Source: a virus. Taken from it: DNA of 46,727 bases. A program made the position numbers and the translations under genes. Location: positions 1 through 46,727 of IMG/VR virus record IMGVR_UViG_3300031251_000038. One strand, written 5' to 3'. Below, piece after piece: positions 1 through 7,250 of the stretch (its first letter is position 1; each line of letters opens with the position of its first letter). The notes beneath the pieces were generated by a model. That model did not search any database and had not been told where the DNA came from. It saw nothing but the letters and a program-made list of their open reading frames with translations.

Positions 1-47
1 TTACGCACTCTTACTTCTTGGTTAAGCTCAAATGTGAAGCTTTCCAT
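1..47 (-). CDS. Partial hypothetical protein (N-terminus only)
   Basis: A leftward reading frame starts at the ATG at 47-45 and runs off the window edge. Only 15 residues are visible (MESFTFELNQEVRVR). The start overlaps the stop of the DUF669-type gene as TAATG, and GGAAC lies a few bases upstream, so it is probably the next gene of the leftward operon. Too little is visible to name it. Confidence 0.45.
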   Translation of the reverse strand, partial: MESFTFELNQEVRVR

Positions 48-613
48 TACTTAGTTCCCCAAGGCGCGGCGGAGGCAAGCGCGGTCGCGCTAGTAGGGGC
101 CGCACCCCAAGGCGCGGCGGCAGGCGGGGCGGCAGGCGCACCCCAAGGAGCGCCAGCGGCAGGAGCGGCGGCAGGCGGCGCGGCTTGCTGCGGCGCGGGT
201 GCCTTGCCCGGTTCGTTACCGTTCATATCCAAGATAAGCTTAATTTCAGTATAACCCTTTTCCTTGGCTTCGTCACCGGCTTGCAGGCCAACCCTAATTT
301 TACAGCGCGCACCATGAAGCGCGGCACCATCATTACGCATGGATACATTATAAACGCCAGTAGCATGGCACAGCGCGGACAGTTCATGGTGCGCAATTTC
401 AACAGCTTTGGTATTAGGGTTCCAAAGGTTAAAGCGGCGAGTCTGCTTACCATGATCAGTAGTAAAGTTCACCTGAAATAGCCCGCCCGTTCCGTCTTTA
501 GTCGGAACAATACTCGTTTCGCTAATAGTCGCGACAAAATCGCCTACAGGATGCGGGCCGGCACCTTGGCGCGGTTCATACTGTTGCGCATTAAACTCAT
601 AATCCATAGGCAT
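47..613 (-). CDS. DUF669-like phage protein, probable ssDNA-binding recombination partner
   Basis: 188 residues. The first 135 or so resemble the phage DUF669 family: an N-terminal YEFNAQQYEPR stretch, a core on the pattern F-x-L-W-N-P-N, then a G-Y-T-E-I-K-L strand. In many phages this family sits beside a Sak4-type ATPase and is thought to work in single-strand DNA binding or annealing. The same pairing occurs here, with the ATPase gene immediately upstream in transcription. From about residue 136 the protein becomes an Ala/Pro tail in which the motif A-P-W-G occurs three times, ending in APWGTK. The tail is the most GC-rich part of the gene. The start follows AGGGA with 8-bp spacing. The family call is from pattern recognition and the function is inferred from context. 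Confidence 0.65.
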   Translation of the reverse strand: MPMDYEFNAQQYEPRQGAGPHPVGDFVATISETSIVPTKDGTGGLFQVNFTTDHGKQTRRFNLWNPNTKAVEIAHHELSALCHATGVYNVSMRNDGAALHGARCKIRVGLQAGDEAKEKGYTEIKLILDMNGNEPGKAPAPQQAAPPAAAPAAGAPWGAPAAPPAAAPWGAAPTSATALASAAPWGTK

Positions 614-676
614 TTGTTTAGTCCCTTAGTTTAGCGCTTTGCGCTGTTTATCCCTTAGCGGTAGCTTCGGGAATTA

Positions 677-1357
677 TTATGCTAGTATCTTGGCGAATAA
701 TTTGCCTAAGTGTGGTTCCTCGTAGATATTTAAGGAACCGGACCTATCACCAGCCGTTACACTAGCATCGGCCTTGCATTGCAAGGCTAGATAATTTTGA
801 CCGTCAGCGGGCCGCATATTAGCAAGTCGTGCTACAATGTCATAAAAGTATGGAGCGGCCATACCTAGCTGCTTACCCGGAAAGCTAGGCATATACCATA
901 GCCCGCCATTGATAGTGTCTTTGTCGTATTCCTCTTTCGCGATGAAGTAAACATGCGGGCCGATAAAATCTCTAAATTTTCTAAATCGCGCGAAGACTGT
1001 TTTTGCCATCTCGCCATAAGCGGCGCGAGGGTCTTTAGTCTTGCCTAATTCATTAGCAAGCACCATTTCAGCAATCTCACTAATACTATCTAAGCAGAAA
1101 GTTTGAAACTTCCGCGCTTCCGCGCTTTTAGTCATCCAATCGTAAGCATCGTCAATGTCTTTAAGAGTATTAATAAGCGTAAAGGCGACGCGCTCGCGGC
1201 GCAATGACAATAGCCCTTGCTCCGCACTAAAAATAAACGGATTAGGTGCGGTCGCACTAAGACGTGTCTTACCGAGCTTCGCTTGTCCATAGACAAGTAT
1301 TTTGATACCTTGTATCTTTATCTTATCTGTGTATTGTATTTGCATTTGGTTACCCAC
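677..1357 (-). CDS. Sak4-like RecA-fold ATPase (phage single-strand annealing/recombination)
   Basis: 226 residues beginning with a GTG codon. A Walker A motif GQAKLGKT lies at residues 24-31 and a hydrophobic strand ending in acidic CLDSISE at 88-94 fits Walker B. A run EEYDKDT follows near 140-150, as in AAA_24/Sak4 phage ATPases, which share the RecA core but are shorter than host RecA. Proteins of this kind promote homologous pairing or annealing during phage recombination and usually work with a single-strand binding protein. The DUF669-type gene directly downstream is the likely partner. TGTGGGTAA, a motif repeated along the genome, covers the start codon. An internal ATG at residue 5 is a possible alternative start. 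Confidence 0.75.
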   Translation of the reverse strand: MGNQMQIQYTDKIKIQGIKILVYGQAKLGKTRLSATAPNPFIFSAEQGLLSLRRERVAFTLINTLKDIDDAYDWMTKSAEARKFQTFCLDSISEIAEMVLANELGKTKDPRAAYGEMAKTVFARFRKFRDFIGPHVYFIAKEEYDKDTINGGLWYMPSFPGKQLGMAAPYFYDIVARLANMRPADGQNYLALQCKADASVTAGDRSGSLNIYEEPHLGKLFAKILA

Positions 1358-1430
1358 AGTAAGCGTTGCCGGTTACGCTAAATAGCTACCGGCTCTATTG
1401 TATGGCTCTTGAATGATACAACAGGTGGTC

Positions 1431-1472
1431 TTTTAGTATAAGCACTCGCACTAGCGTTATGCTTATACTAAA
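1431..1472. repeat. 12-bp inverted repeat with nested stem, carrying TTTAGTATAAG on both strands
   Basis: TTTAGTATAAGC at 1432-1443 is exactly complementary to GCTTATACTAAA at 1461-1472. The 17-nt loop contains a nested CGC-ACTA-GCG stem. It sits in the gap between the 75-residue gene and the Sak4-like gene, and its right arm includes the TAG stop of the former. There is no T-tract in the leftward direction, so a simple Rho-independent terminator is not supported. An operator, promoter or RNA-processing site is possible. The TTTAGTATAAG core recurs at 6766 and 15090. Confidence 0.6.
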
Positions 1473-1695
1473 CCTTTAGTGACGCAGTATAAACCGTAGC
1501 ACGAGGGATAGTGGTAAATCCTTGGTAGCCTTCGTATTTTTCTTTAGGTTGCTTAACCCTTACGACTTCATGTTGCATAAGCTGACTAAGTAGTAGTGTT
1601 CGTTCAATTCCACAACGTAGTGCAGCTTGTGTAAGAAAACCTGTATAAACAAGTTTTCCATCGGCGTGAATATTAACAATAGGCTCATTAGGCAT
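1468..1695 (-). CDS. Hypothetical small phage protein
   Basis: About 75 residues from the ATG at 1695, preferred over an upstream ATG at 1722 because AAGGA lies 8 bases before it. The start overlaps the end of the next upstream gene by 8 bases, as expected for coupled phage genes. The sequence (NIHADGKLVYTGFLTQAALR near the N-terminus, then KQPKEKYEGYQGF) has no motif I recognise. It lies in the leftward early operon upstream of the recombination genes. Confidence 0.55.
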   Translation of the reverse strand: MPNEPIVNIHADGKLVYTGFLTQAALRCGIERTLLLSQLMQHEVVRVKQPKEKYEGYQGFTTIPRATVYTASLKV

Positions 1696-1909
1696 CCGCT
1701 GCATCCTTAATAAGAGATACATCAGATAGATTATAGGTGAAAAGTGTTTGCCATCTAGGGTCTTTTGTTACTCGCATCCAACCGAGCCCATACGACGCCG
1801 CTTCCTCATTAGTCTTAAATGGACCAATAATTGTTAGCGGTAGTTCATGATAAAGCAGACAGTAGTATCCCTCTACTTGCGGCGTTTCTATGTTAGTAGA
1901 TTTTACCAT
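1688..1909 (-). CDS. Hypothetical small phage protein
   Basis: 73 residues, starting ATG after AGGAG. Its composition is soluble and mixed, with an aromatic N-terminal half (EGYYCLLYHELPL) and a GLGWMRVTKDPRW segment. This loosely resembles small phage proteins that may adopt a beta fold, but no family is recognised. The 3' end overlaps the downstream gene, suggesting translational coupling in the leftward operon. Confidence 0.55.
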   Translation of the reverse strand: MVKSTNIETPQVEGYYCLLYHELPLTIIGPFKTNEEAASYGLGWMRVTKDPRWQTLFTYNLSDVSLIKDAADA

Positions 1910-1912
1910 GAT

Positions 1913-2212
1913 TTATACTCCTAAAGAGGCTTCAAGCCTTGCAAGGCGGTTTTCAAGCTTCGTAATTCTATCATCAATCTTATTTGGTTTCTTGTCGTTA
2001 TGTATCAGTGATCCATACTGCATTACCCTCAGCCGAGAAATGTGATCCCGTGTAACTTCCTTACCAATTTGCGCACCAAATAATTTAGCAATTGCTTTAT
2101 CTGAATAACCATCTATATATTTACAAGTGCCGTCTTCTAGTTTCTCAATTTTACCTTCAAGAAAATCCTTGAGAGCAAATTGTTCCGTAAGTTTAAGCAC
2201 CAGTCTGGTCAT
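1913..2212 (-). CDS. Hypothetical protein with C-terminal coiled coil, possible DNA-binding
   Basis: About 99 residues from the ATG at 2212, chosen because GGAGAAAACTG precedes it. A longer frame to 2254 would overlap the neighbour by 62 bases. The middle (YSDKAIAKLFGAQIGKEVTR) looks like a helix-turn-helix: a helix, a G-containing turn, then a helix followed by DHISRLR. The last 25 residues form a short coiled coil (DRITKLENRLARLEASL). This arrangement would suit a small dimeric DNA-binding regulator, but that is inference from secondary-structure impressions. It overlaps the Cys-rich gene upstream by 20 bases. Confidence 0.55.
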   Translation of the reverse strand: MTRLVLKLTEQFALKDFLEGKIEKLEDGTCKYIDGYSDKAIAKLFGAQIGKEVTRDHISRLRVMQYGSLIHNDKKPNKIDDRITKLENRLARLEASLGV

Positions 2213-2414
2213 CAGTTTTCTCCATTTCCTTCCATAAACTACATGAGTGGTCACAGCGGCAAGTGCCGATACTAGTTAATGCTAGCATTGGAGGTAGATA
2301 TATATTGCAGCTACCTAACCAATTATAATTATTACTCTGTATCCAGTAGCGGCAAGTTGCACAACTACCAGTTTCCGACTCTGCGGCAGCAAGAACTTCA
2401 TCACCCTTACTCAT
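2193..2414 (-). CDS. Small Cys-rich, probably metal-binding phage protein
   Basis: 73 residues with seven cysteines. The pattern is a CATCRYW pair near residue 18, a single Cys near 36, then CRCDHSC and CSLW in the C-terminal third. This resembles small phage and prophage proteins that open with C-x2-C-R-[FY]-W and are presumed to bind zinc. No function is established. The start overlaps the end of the upstream gene as ATGA, implying coupling. Confidence 0.55.
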   Translation of the reverse strand: MSKGDEVLAAAESETGSCATCRYWIQSNNYNWLGSCNIYLPPMLALTSIGTCRCDHSCSLWKEMEKTDDQTGA

Positions 2415-2932
2415 TTCTTTGCCTTTGGCTCTTTAATTTCGACTGTAGGCGCACCTTCCTTGATAAGCACAACTTTATTGACTTCAGCAAGTATTTTCTT
2501 ATACAATTCATTATGCTTCGCCTCAGTAACAATCTTTTTATACTCTGCATCAACAAGACCAACAGTCCATTTAAAAAGGTCTTTAGCAAGAAAACTACCT
2601 TCATTACTAATTGTAGTCATATTATCAACTACCTTGTTAACTTCGTCAACAAGTGTAGCGTCGGCATCAGCATTTGTCGGAATAACAAGACTATAGTTGT
2701 ATTTAACTACCGCCTTCAAAGCATATCCTTGCCCAAGTGCTTTAGTATTAGTGCCCTCGTGCTTGGTTTCACCAAAGCCAAGTTCTACTACTAGCTTGCG
2801 TAAGTTCATTTCAGCGGCCTTAGCCGTCTCAAGCGCTTCCTTGGCTGTTTGCCATTGCATTAGCACGTCGTCAAGCGTCGGTTTTGGCGGCGGCGCTGGC
2901 AGTGTAAAGTTCGCCCAAGGGTCGTTAGTCAT
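2411..2932 (-). CDS. Conserved phage hypothetical protein (early region)
   Basis: 173 residues. An N-terminal Pro-rich segment is followed by a helical stretch (QWQTAKEALETAKAAEMNLR), then the pattern EGTNTKALGQGYALKAVVK and NYSL. That pattern is shared by phage proteins often found beside recombination genes, and I do not know an experimentally proven function. The C-terminus is Lys-rich (IKEPKAKK). AAGGAGC precedes the start with good spacing. It heads a tight leftward run with ATGA overlaps. Confidence 0.6.
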   Translation of the reverse strand: MTNDPWANFTLPAPPPKPTLDDVLMQWQTAKEALETAKAAEMNLRKLVVELGFGETKHEGTNTKALGQGYALKAVVKYNYSLVIPTNADADATLVDEVNKVVDNMTTISNEGSFLAKDLFKWTVGLVDAEYKKIVTEAKHNELYKKILAEVNKVVLIKEGAPTVEIKEPKAKK

Positions 2933-2950
2933 GTTGTTACGCTCCTTGTA

Positions 2951-3076
2951 TTAGAATTTACCAGTATATTCGGCATAAATTGCGAATACCGTTACAATCG
3001 CAAAAAACAATCTCGGTTGTATAACTCCCATTACCAGATTACAGATAATTAACATGCGCGTATCATGATTTAACAT
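2951..3076 (-). CDS. Small putative membrane protein (41 aa)
   Basis: An ATG at 3076 preceded by GGAAGG opens a 41-codon frame with a hydrophobic stretch (RLFFAIVTVFAIYAEY) that could span a membrane once. It fills the gap between two well-supported leftward genes, and its start lies within a few bases of the upstream stop. Function unknown. Its support is position, ribosome binding site and hydrophobicity only. Confidence 0.4.
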   Translation of the reverse strand: MLNHDTRMLIICNLVMGVIQPRLFFAIVTVFAIYAEYTGKF

Positions 3077-3077
3077 T

Positions 3078-3263
3078 TCATGCACCTTCCATGAACTTGA
3101 GTGTAGGTAGAGTTACCTTTGTCTTAGCACCTTTAGTAGTAGCTACGGCTAGCTTACGCACTAATTCAGTTTTTTCAGTTCTATTCCTAAGACTTGCTCT
3201 TGTGGACTTTTTGAAACTAGGATGAACGCCAGTATTAGGTATCCCACCTTTAAAGTTTTGCAT
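3078..3263 (-). CDS. Hypothetical basic protein (61 aa)
   Basis: 61 residues, strongly basic, with many Lys, Arg and Thr residues. Segment HPSFKKSTRASLRNRTEKTE suggests a nucleic-acid-binding or disordered protein. The start shares a base with the stop of the KTSC gene, so translation is probably coupled. No family is recognised. Confidence 0.5.
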   Translation of the reverse strand: MQNFKGGIPNTGVHPSFKKSTRASLRNRTEKTELVRKLAVATTKGAKTKVTLPTLKFMEGA

Positions 3264-3490
3264 TATTCAATTCCTACAAGCTCGCATTTATGGAAAGGTT
3301 TAATATAGTGTGTAATAAAACTACCAATGCTCTCTGAAGCTAACATATCACGATAGTCACTAAGAGATACATCACTATATTTATACCGCTTACCGTTGTT
3401 GAATACAACATGAAGTTCTTGGTTATCTTCATCATGGCCGACTTTTTCGACATTAGAACTTATTACGGAAGTCATTATAGGTGTAGTCAT
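3263..3490 (-). CDS. KTSC domain protein
   Basis: 75 residues matching the KTSC fold pattern: S-S-N-V-x-x-V-G-H-D near residue 12, a strand L-H-V-V-F-N-N-G-K-R-Y-K-Y-S-D-V, a helix Y-R-D-M-L-A-S-E-S-I-G-S-F and a final H-Y-I-K-P. KTSC domains occur alone in phages and bacteria and attached to Lys-tRNA synthetases. The role of the stand-alone form is not established, though RNA binding is often suggested. The start is ATG with AGGAGT upstream. Confidence 0.7.
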   Translation of the reverse strand: MTTPIMTSVISSNVEKVGHDEDNQELHVVFNNGKRYKYSDVSLSDYRDMLASESIGSFITHYIKPFHKCELVGIE

Positions 3491-3491
3491 A

Positions 3492-3602
3492 TTAGTTAAC
3501 TCCTACTTTCCGCGCCGCGATGGTTTGCTCATGCTGCCAGATACTATACCCATACACACTAAGCATTATACTAGCAATTATAATTGATATTTTAGCACTC
3601 AT
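3492..3602 (-). CDS. Small putative membrane protein (36 aa)
   Basis: An ATG at 3602 after GGGGAG opens a 36-codon frame ending one base before the KTSC start. Residues 4-22 are hydrophobic (KISIIIASIMLSVYGYSI), followed by a basic tail, which suits a single-pass membrane miniprotein with the tail in the cytoplasm. The strong ribosome binding site and exact packing between neighbours support it. Function unknown. Confidence 0.45.
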   Translation of the reverse strand: MSAKISIIIASIMLSVYGYSIWQHEQTIAARKVGVN

Positions 3603-3666
3603 ATTACTCCCCTAAGTTTAATGAGCAGTTGTTATGCCATGCTCAGGGCTACGCATAACTGCTAAG

Positions 3667-3879
3667 TTATGATTTAGGTTCATACCAATGTTTGATATGT
3701 TTAACCTCGTTATTTAGTTTAGCAACTATGGTTGCCGCGTCCCAAAGACTGTAGGGAACACTGCTAGCACCTGAATAACCGTTCCAGTCGTCCGACCAGT
3801 GTATAAAGTATTCCACGGTAGTTGCCCTCGCCGCTTGTTTCAGTGTCACGAAGCTACCCAAGCTCCCGCCACCTGTCAA
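3667..3879 (-). CDS. Hypothetical protein, first gene of the leftward operon
   Basis: Up to 70 residues if TTG at 3879 is used. A GTG start about 10 codons further in (MTLKQAARATTVEYF if read as Met) is also possible. The core has W-S-D-D-W-N-G-Y and a helical C-terminal half (LWDAATIVAKLNNEVKHIKHW). No family is recognised. Start choice is uncertain because neither candidate has a strong ribosome binding site. Confidence 0.45.
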   Translation of the reverse strand: MTGGGSLGSFVTLKQAARATTVEYFIHWSDDWNGYSGASSVPYSLWDAATIVAKLNNEVKHIKHWYEPKS

Positions 3880-3975
3880 TGCCCTAACAGAGTTTTTCTT
3901 AAAAAATTTTGCACCTAGACAATTCTCAAACGAATGGCCTACATTCCCGTCCCTGTCACGATGGAGCCTGAAAAA
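3880..3975. promoter_or_regulatory. Divergent intergenic control region between leftward and rightward operons
   Basis: The only place where transcription diverges, so promoters for both operons should lie here or in the adjacent gene ends. It is AT-rich (TTTTTCTTAAAAAATTTTGC). On the leftward strand TTGACA at 3879-3874 could be a -35 element, but no convincing -10 follows at 17 bases. Rightward, TTGCAC at 3909 is a weak -35 candidate. The HTH protein encoded immediately to the right is the obvious candidate regulator. Confidence 0.4.
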
Positions 3976-4194
3976 ATGAGTCCCTGTTTACCCGATAACA
4001 GTTTGATTGATAAGACGCGCGACCTTTATAAGCGCCGACCAAAATACGTTACGGTCAAGCTAATAGCCGAGGAAACCGGCCTAGCTGAACCGTGGTTATA
4101 CACCTTCATTGCCGATAAGTCCGTAGACTATGGCGTAAAACGTGTTGAAAAGCTATTTAACTACCTTAATGGCACTATCAAAAACAACAAATAA
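3976..4194 (+). CDS. Small helix-turn-helix DNA-binding regulator
   Basis: 72 residues from the ATG at 3976, chosen because GGAG lies 9 bases upstream. In-frame ATGs at 3961 and 3934 would add 5 or 14 residues but lack a ribosome binding site. Residues YVTVKLIAEETGLAEPWLYT and the following helix form a classic HTH: helix, G-containing turn, recognition helix with W and Y. The end (GVKRVEKLFNYL) resembles the C-terminal helix of small phage regulators. It sits next to the divergent region and upstream of the primase gene, so control of one or both operons is the likely job. Confidence 0.65.
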   Translation: MSPCLPDNSLIDKTRDLYKRRPKYVTVKLIAEETGLAEPWLYTFIADKSVDYGVKRVEKLFNYLNGTIKNNK

Positions 4195-4220
4195 GCAGCT
4201 TTCAACACTAGGGATTTACT

Positions 4221-6737
4221 ATGTTTGACTCTATTCCTGCGGAGCTAAAAGCTGCGCGTTCATGGGTGTGTTGGAAGGCTGAGTTAGTTAATCACGTAGT
4301 TACTAAAGTTCCCTACAATCCAATTACAGGCGCTAAAGCTAGCGCAGCGAACCCTAATACGTGGAATCATTATAATGACGTGCTACCTCTTATTACTGGG
4401 TTTAATGGTCTTGGAAATGTTCTCAGTGAGCATGATCCTTATATTTGTATTGATTTGGATAATAAGCAAAATGATCCTGCAATTGCTGCTGAAAATAATC
4501 AAATTGCTCAGTGGTTGGACTCGTATACGGAAATAAGCCCTTCAGGACTCGGAATGCATGTGTGGGTAAAGTCCTCCATGCCCACAGGCTTTATTACTTT
4601 CAAAGGCACCGGCGTCGAGGTATATAGTAAACTACGTTATATGACTATGACGGGTAATTGCATACATAAGCCGGGTATTATTGAAGACCGTTATGAGAAG
4701 ATTATTGACCTAGTTGAGCACCTAGCTAAGAATCGTAAAACGAATGGCACGCCGGTTGACATTAATGCGTTTGCACAGCAACCGGAGATATTAGAGGATA
4801 AAGCTATCTTCGATATGGCAATGGGAGCGGAAAATGGTAATAAATTTAAAGCTCTCTGGTTCAATGACGGTTGGCAGGCGTATATTACTGGTAGTGATAC
4901 TAGCCAGTCTGTTGCTGATCAATCTCTTATCAACATGCTTGTCTTTTATAGTAAAAATGTTGAACAAATTGTTAGGCTGTTTCATTATTCAGCACTAGGT
5001 AAGCGCGATAAGGCTTTTCGTAAAGATTACCTTAAGCGCACGATCAAGAAAGCTTTTGATCAGACTATTACGCCTATACAATTAGATGTATCGGCTGCTG
5101 ATATTGCTGCTAGGTTTAAAATGAATGAAGCCCCCGCACCGGAGCTTCCCGTAACTACGGTAAATGCTATACAGCAAAACCAAAGCTCGGTTAGTTCGGT
5201 TGCGAGGGCTTCAACTGATGCAACTAACCACGGCAAGGCGGAAGGGGCTGCTTCAGAGGAAACAGCTAACAAGTGTGAGGTTGTTAGCGTTTCTAAAACC
5301 TCTATAGCTACGCCTAATCCGCCTGTCAATACCCCTAATCGCACGCCAGCGGCCTACGCCTTTCCCCCCGGCCTCGTAGGCGAGCTAGCCGAATATCTCT
5401 TAGCTGCCGCCCCGCACCCCGTTCACGAAGCCGCGCTAGTGGCCGCGCTTGGCCTCGTGGCGGGCATCTGTGGGCGCGTCTATCAAGTTGAGGGACTTGG
5501 GCTCAATCTCTATCTATGCCTACTTGCTAAAACAGGTGTTGGTAAGAATGCTATTTCTACTGGTATTGGTAAGTTGGTCGCTGCTGTATCGGACTATCCG
5601 TCAGCATTTCAATTTGTTGGACCTAAGAGTTTTGCATCGGCGCAAAGCTTTGACACGACATTTCAGTCTACACCGTGTATTGTATCGGTAATGACCGAGT
5701 TTGGTAAGAAGCTTAAGAAGTATACTAATGCAAACCTTAGACAGATTGATGAGGATACCAGCGCCGCATACTTAGAGGCTTTTACTGCCTCCAATAAGGA
5801 TTTTATGTGGGGTAAGACTGCACGTTCGGACTCCGCAAAAGCTTCTAAGATGGTTGTTTCTCCGGCTCTAACGATTGTAGCCGAAAGCACGCCACATAAG
5901 TTTTATGAAGCTGTGGATGAAGATAATATTGCTGAGGGTCTTGTTAGTCGTATGCTTGTTGTTGAGTATGGTGGTAATAGGGGTTATCTTTCACATAGCT
6001 TTAATGATGTAGTTGCTAATCCAATTATGTTGGATCATCTAAAAGCTATGATGATTGTTAATCAAACACGAATGATTAACAGCCGTGTAGACTATATTGA
6101 TATACAATTTACGGTAGAAGCTAAAGCTATATTTAACGCTTTTGAGCGTAATGTAACAGATCATATTAATAGCACTCAAGATGAGAATATTCGCGCACTA
6201 TGGACTAGAGCGTATGAAAAGACGGCGAAACTTGCTGGTGTTATTGCTACTGGAATTGCTTATGGGTCTAATGTTTCAATTGATATGAGACAGGCTGATT
6301 TACGACATGCTGTATCTGTGCCCACAATATGCGTCAACTGCGCTAATTGGGCGATCAATCTTGTTTCTTATGAGATTGAGAAAATGATTAAAACATATAC
6401 CAAGGGTGGCCTTGGTGCTACTAGTGATGATGCTATGTGTATGGAACATATTGAGAAAGAGTTGCGACATTATGTTAGTGTTGGACCTAAAAAATATAAG
6501 CCAGAATATGATAATAAGTTTAGGTATCAAAACCCTGTTAGAATATGTGTGTCGCGTATGTATATTGGTGTATTTTCTAAGACAAAATGCTTTAAACAGC
6601 ATAAATTAGGTATGCATAATGCTGTATCAAAAACTATTGAAACCATGTGCGCTAACGGGTCTTTGCGGAAGCTAGACGCCGCCGAAAAGGTAGCATATCA
6701 GTTTGCTGGTGAGTTGTATCAGGTGTTAGATGTATAA
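4221..6737 (+). CDS. Primase-polymerase/helicase fusion (PrimPol-like N-terminus, DUF3987 helicase)
   Basis: 838 residues. The N-terminus matches phage PrimPol-like domains: RSWVCWK at about 14-20, KVPYNPITG at 30-38, the acidic metal-binding YICIDLD at 74-80 (D78, D80) and SPSGLGMHVW at 106-115 with H113. A Ser/Ala/Thr-rich linker covers about 320-375. A DUF3987-type helicase follows from about 380, with Walker A AKTGVGKNA near 437-445, VMTEFGKK near 490-497 and an ESTPHKFYEA segment near 555. The protein should prime and unwind DNA for phage replication. It follows the HTH gene by 26 bases and ends just before the iteron block, consistent with initiation there. A GC-rich patch covers the helicase entry (5340-5480). 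Confidence 0.85.
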   Translation: MFDSIPAELKAARSWVCWKAELVNHVVTKVPYNPITGAKASAANPNTWNHYNDVLPLITGFNGLGNVLSEHDPYICIDLDNKQNDPAIAAENNQIAQWLDSYTEISPSGLGMHVWVKSSMPTGFITFKGTGVEVYSKLRYMTMTGNCIHKPGIIEDRYEKIIDLVEHLAKNRKTNGTPVDINAFAQQPEILEDKAIFDMAMGAENGNKFKALWFNDGWQAYITGSDTSQSVADQSLINMLVFYSKNVEQIVRLFHYSALGKRDKAFRKDYLKRTIKKAFDQTITPIQLDVSAADIAARFKMNEAPAPELPVTTVNAIQQNQSSVSSVARASTDATNHGKAEGAASEETANKCEVVSVSKTSIATPNPPVNTPNRTPAAYAFPPGLVGELAEYLLAAAPHPVHEAALVAALGLVAGICGRVYQVEGLGLNLYLCLLAKTGVGKNAISTGIGKLVAAVSDYPSAFQFVGPKSFASAQSFDTTFQSTPCIVSVMTEFGKKLKKYTNANLRQIDEDTSAAYLEAFTASNKDFMWGKTARSDSAKASKMVVSPALTIVAESTPHKFYEAVDEDNIAEGLVSRMLVVEYGGNRGYLSHSFNDVVANPIMLDHLKAMMIVNQTRMINSRVDYIDIQFTVEAKAIFNAFERNVTDHINSTQDENIRALWTRAYEKTAKLAGVIATGIAYGSNVSIDMRQADLRHAVSVPTICVNCANWAINLVSYEIEKMIKTYTKGGLGATSDDAMCMEHIEKELRHYVSVGPKKYKPEYDNKFRYQNPVRICVSRMYIGVFSKTKCFKQHKLGMHNAVSKTIETMCANGSLRKLDAAEKVAYQFAGELYQVLDV

Positions 6738-6743
6738 TATTTG

Positions 6744-6776
6744 GTGCGTATAAGCACATTTTTATTTTAGTATAAG
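6744..6776 (+). terminator. Weak hairpin plus T-rich run after the primase gene, followed by TTTTAGTATAAG
   Basis: GTGC-GTATAA-GCAC (6744-6757) is followed by ATTTTTATTTT. The stem is only 4 bp, so termination would be inefficient. It is followed directly by the recurring motif TTTTAGTATAAG at 6765-6776. It may be a leaky terminator or processing site at the end of the replication operon. Confidence 0.3.
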
Positions 6777-6780
6777 AAAT

Positions 6781-7146
6781 TAAGTAGTCGCAGATTTTAG
6801 TCGAGGCGACTAAAAGCTGATACTGTAGGGACTACTTAAAATAGGAAAAATGTCCGGTAGTGGCGCTAAGTCATTGATTTTATTCAGTAGTGAGGGGTCT
6901 TTTTCGTAAGTCATTGTAAATAAAGGGTGTAGTGAAAAGTAGTGAAAGTAGTGGATTTTTGGTAGTCTTAACGCGGCGAGCGAATTTGACCTCATTTTGA
7001 CGACACACGCGACTAAAAGTTGATACTATATTAACTACTATAAATAAGGGCGCTCACTAGGTCAAAAATCTACTACCTTACTACCACCCTATTTATCAAT
7101 GGGTTAGGGTTACTCCTTATTTACTACTTTTTACTACTTCTACTAC
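6781..7146. other. Repeat-rich non-coding block, candidate replication origin
   Basis: No convincing gene lies between 6738 and 7250. A 9-bp palindrome TTTTAGTCG-AGG-CGACTAAAA (6795-6815) is nested inside TAAGTAGTC/GACTACTTA (6781-6789 and 6830-6838). A direct repeat of about 40 bp beginning GCGACTAAAAG recurs at 6806 and 7009. TAAGTCATTG is repeated at 6867 and 6907. GTAGTG occurs five times from 6857 to 6953, three of them about 10 bp apart. The right side carries ACTAC at 7034, 7072, 7080, 7123, 7133 and 7142, so the two flanks face each other. Iteron-like direct repeats with inverted arms next to a primase-helicase gene are typical of origins. The call is inferred from architecture. Confidence 0.6.
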
Positions 7147-7250
7147 CTCTTTTGAAAACAGTCACTTATGGGTTTCGGTCATTTCGCTTGCCTTTGTGGG
7201 CATTGTGTGGTTTGTGAAGATCGTGGACGCCCGTATCGGGAGGGGTAGGT

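Noticed and set aside
18-254. Rightward Ala/Gly-rich frame of 78 residues
   Set aside because: Antisense of the GC-rich tail of the DUF669-type gene, low complexity, no ribosome binding site.
2279-2794. Rightward frame of 171 residues
   Set aside because: Lies opposite two well-supported leftward genes with overlapping starts and ribosome binding sites. Its composition looks like an antisense read-out.
6781-7146. CRISPR-like array
   Set aside because: Repeats are short, imperfect, unevenly spaced and partly inverted, with no constant spacer length.
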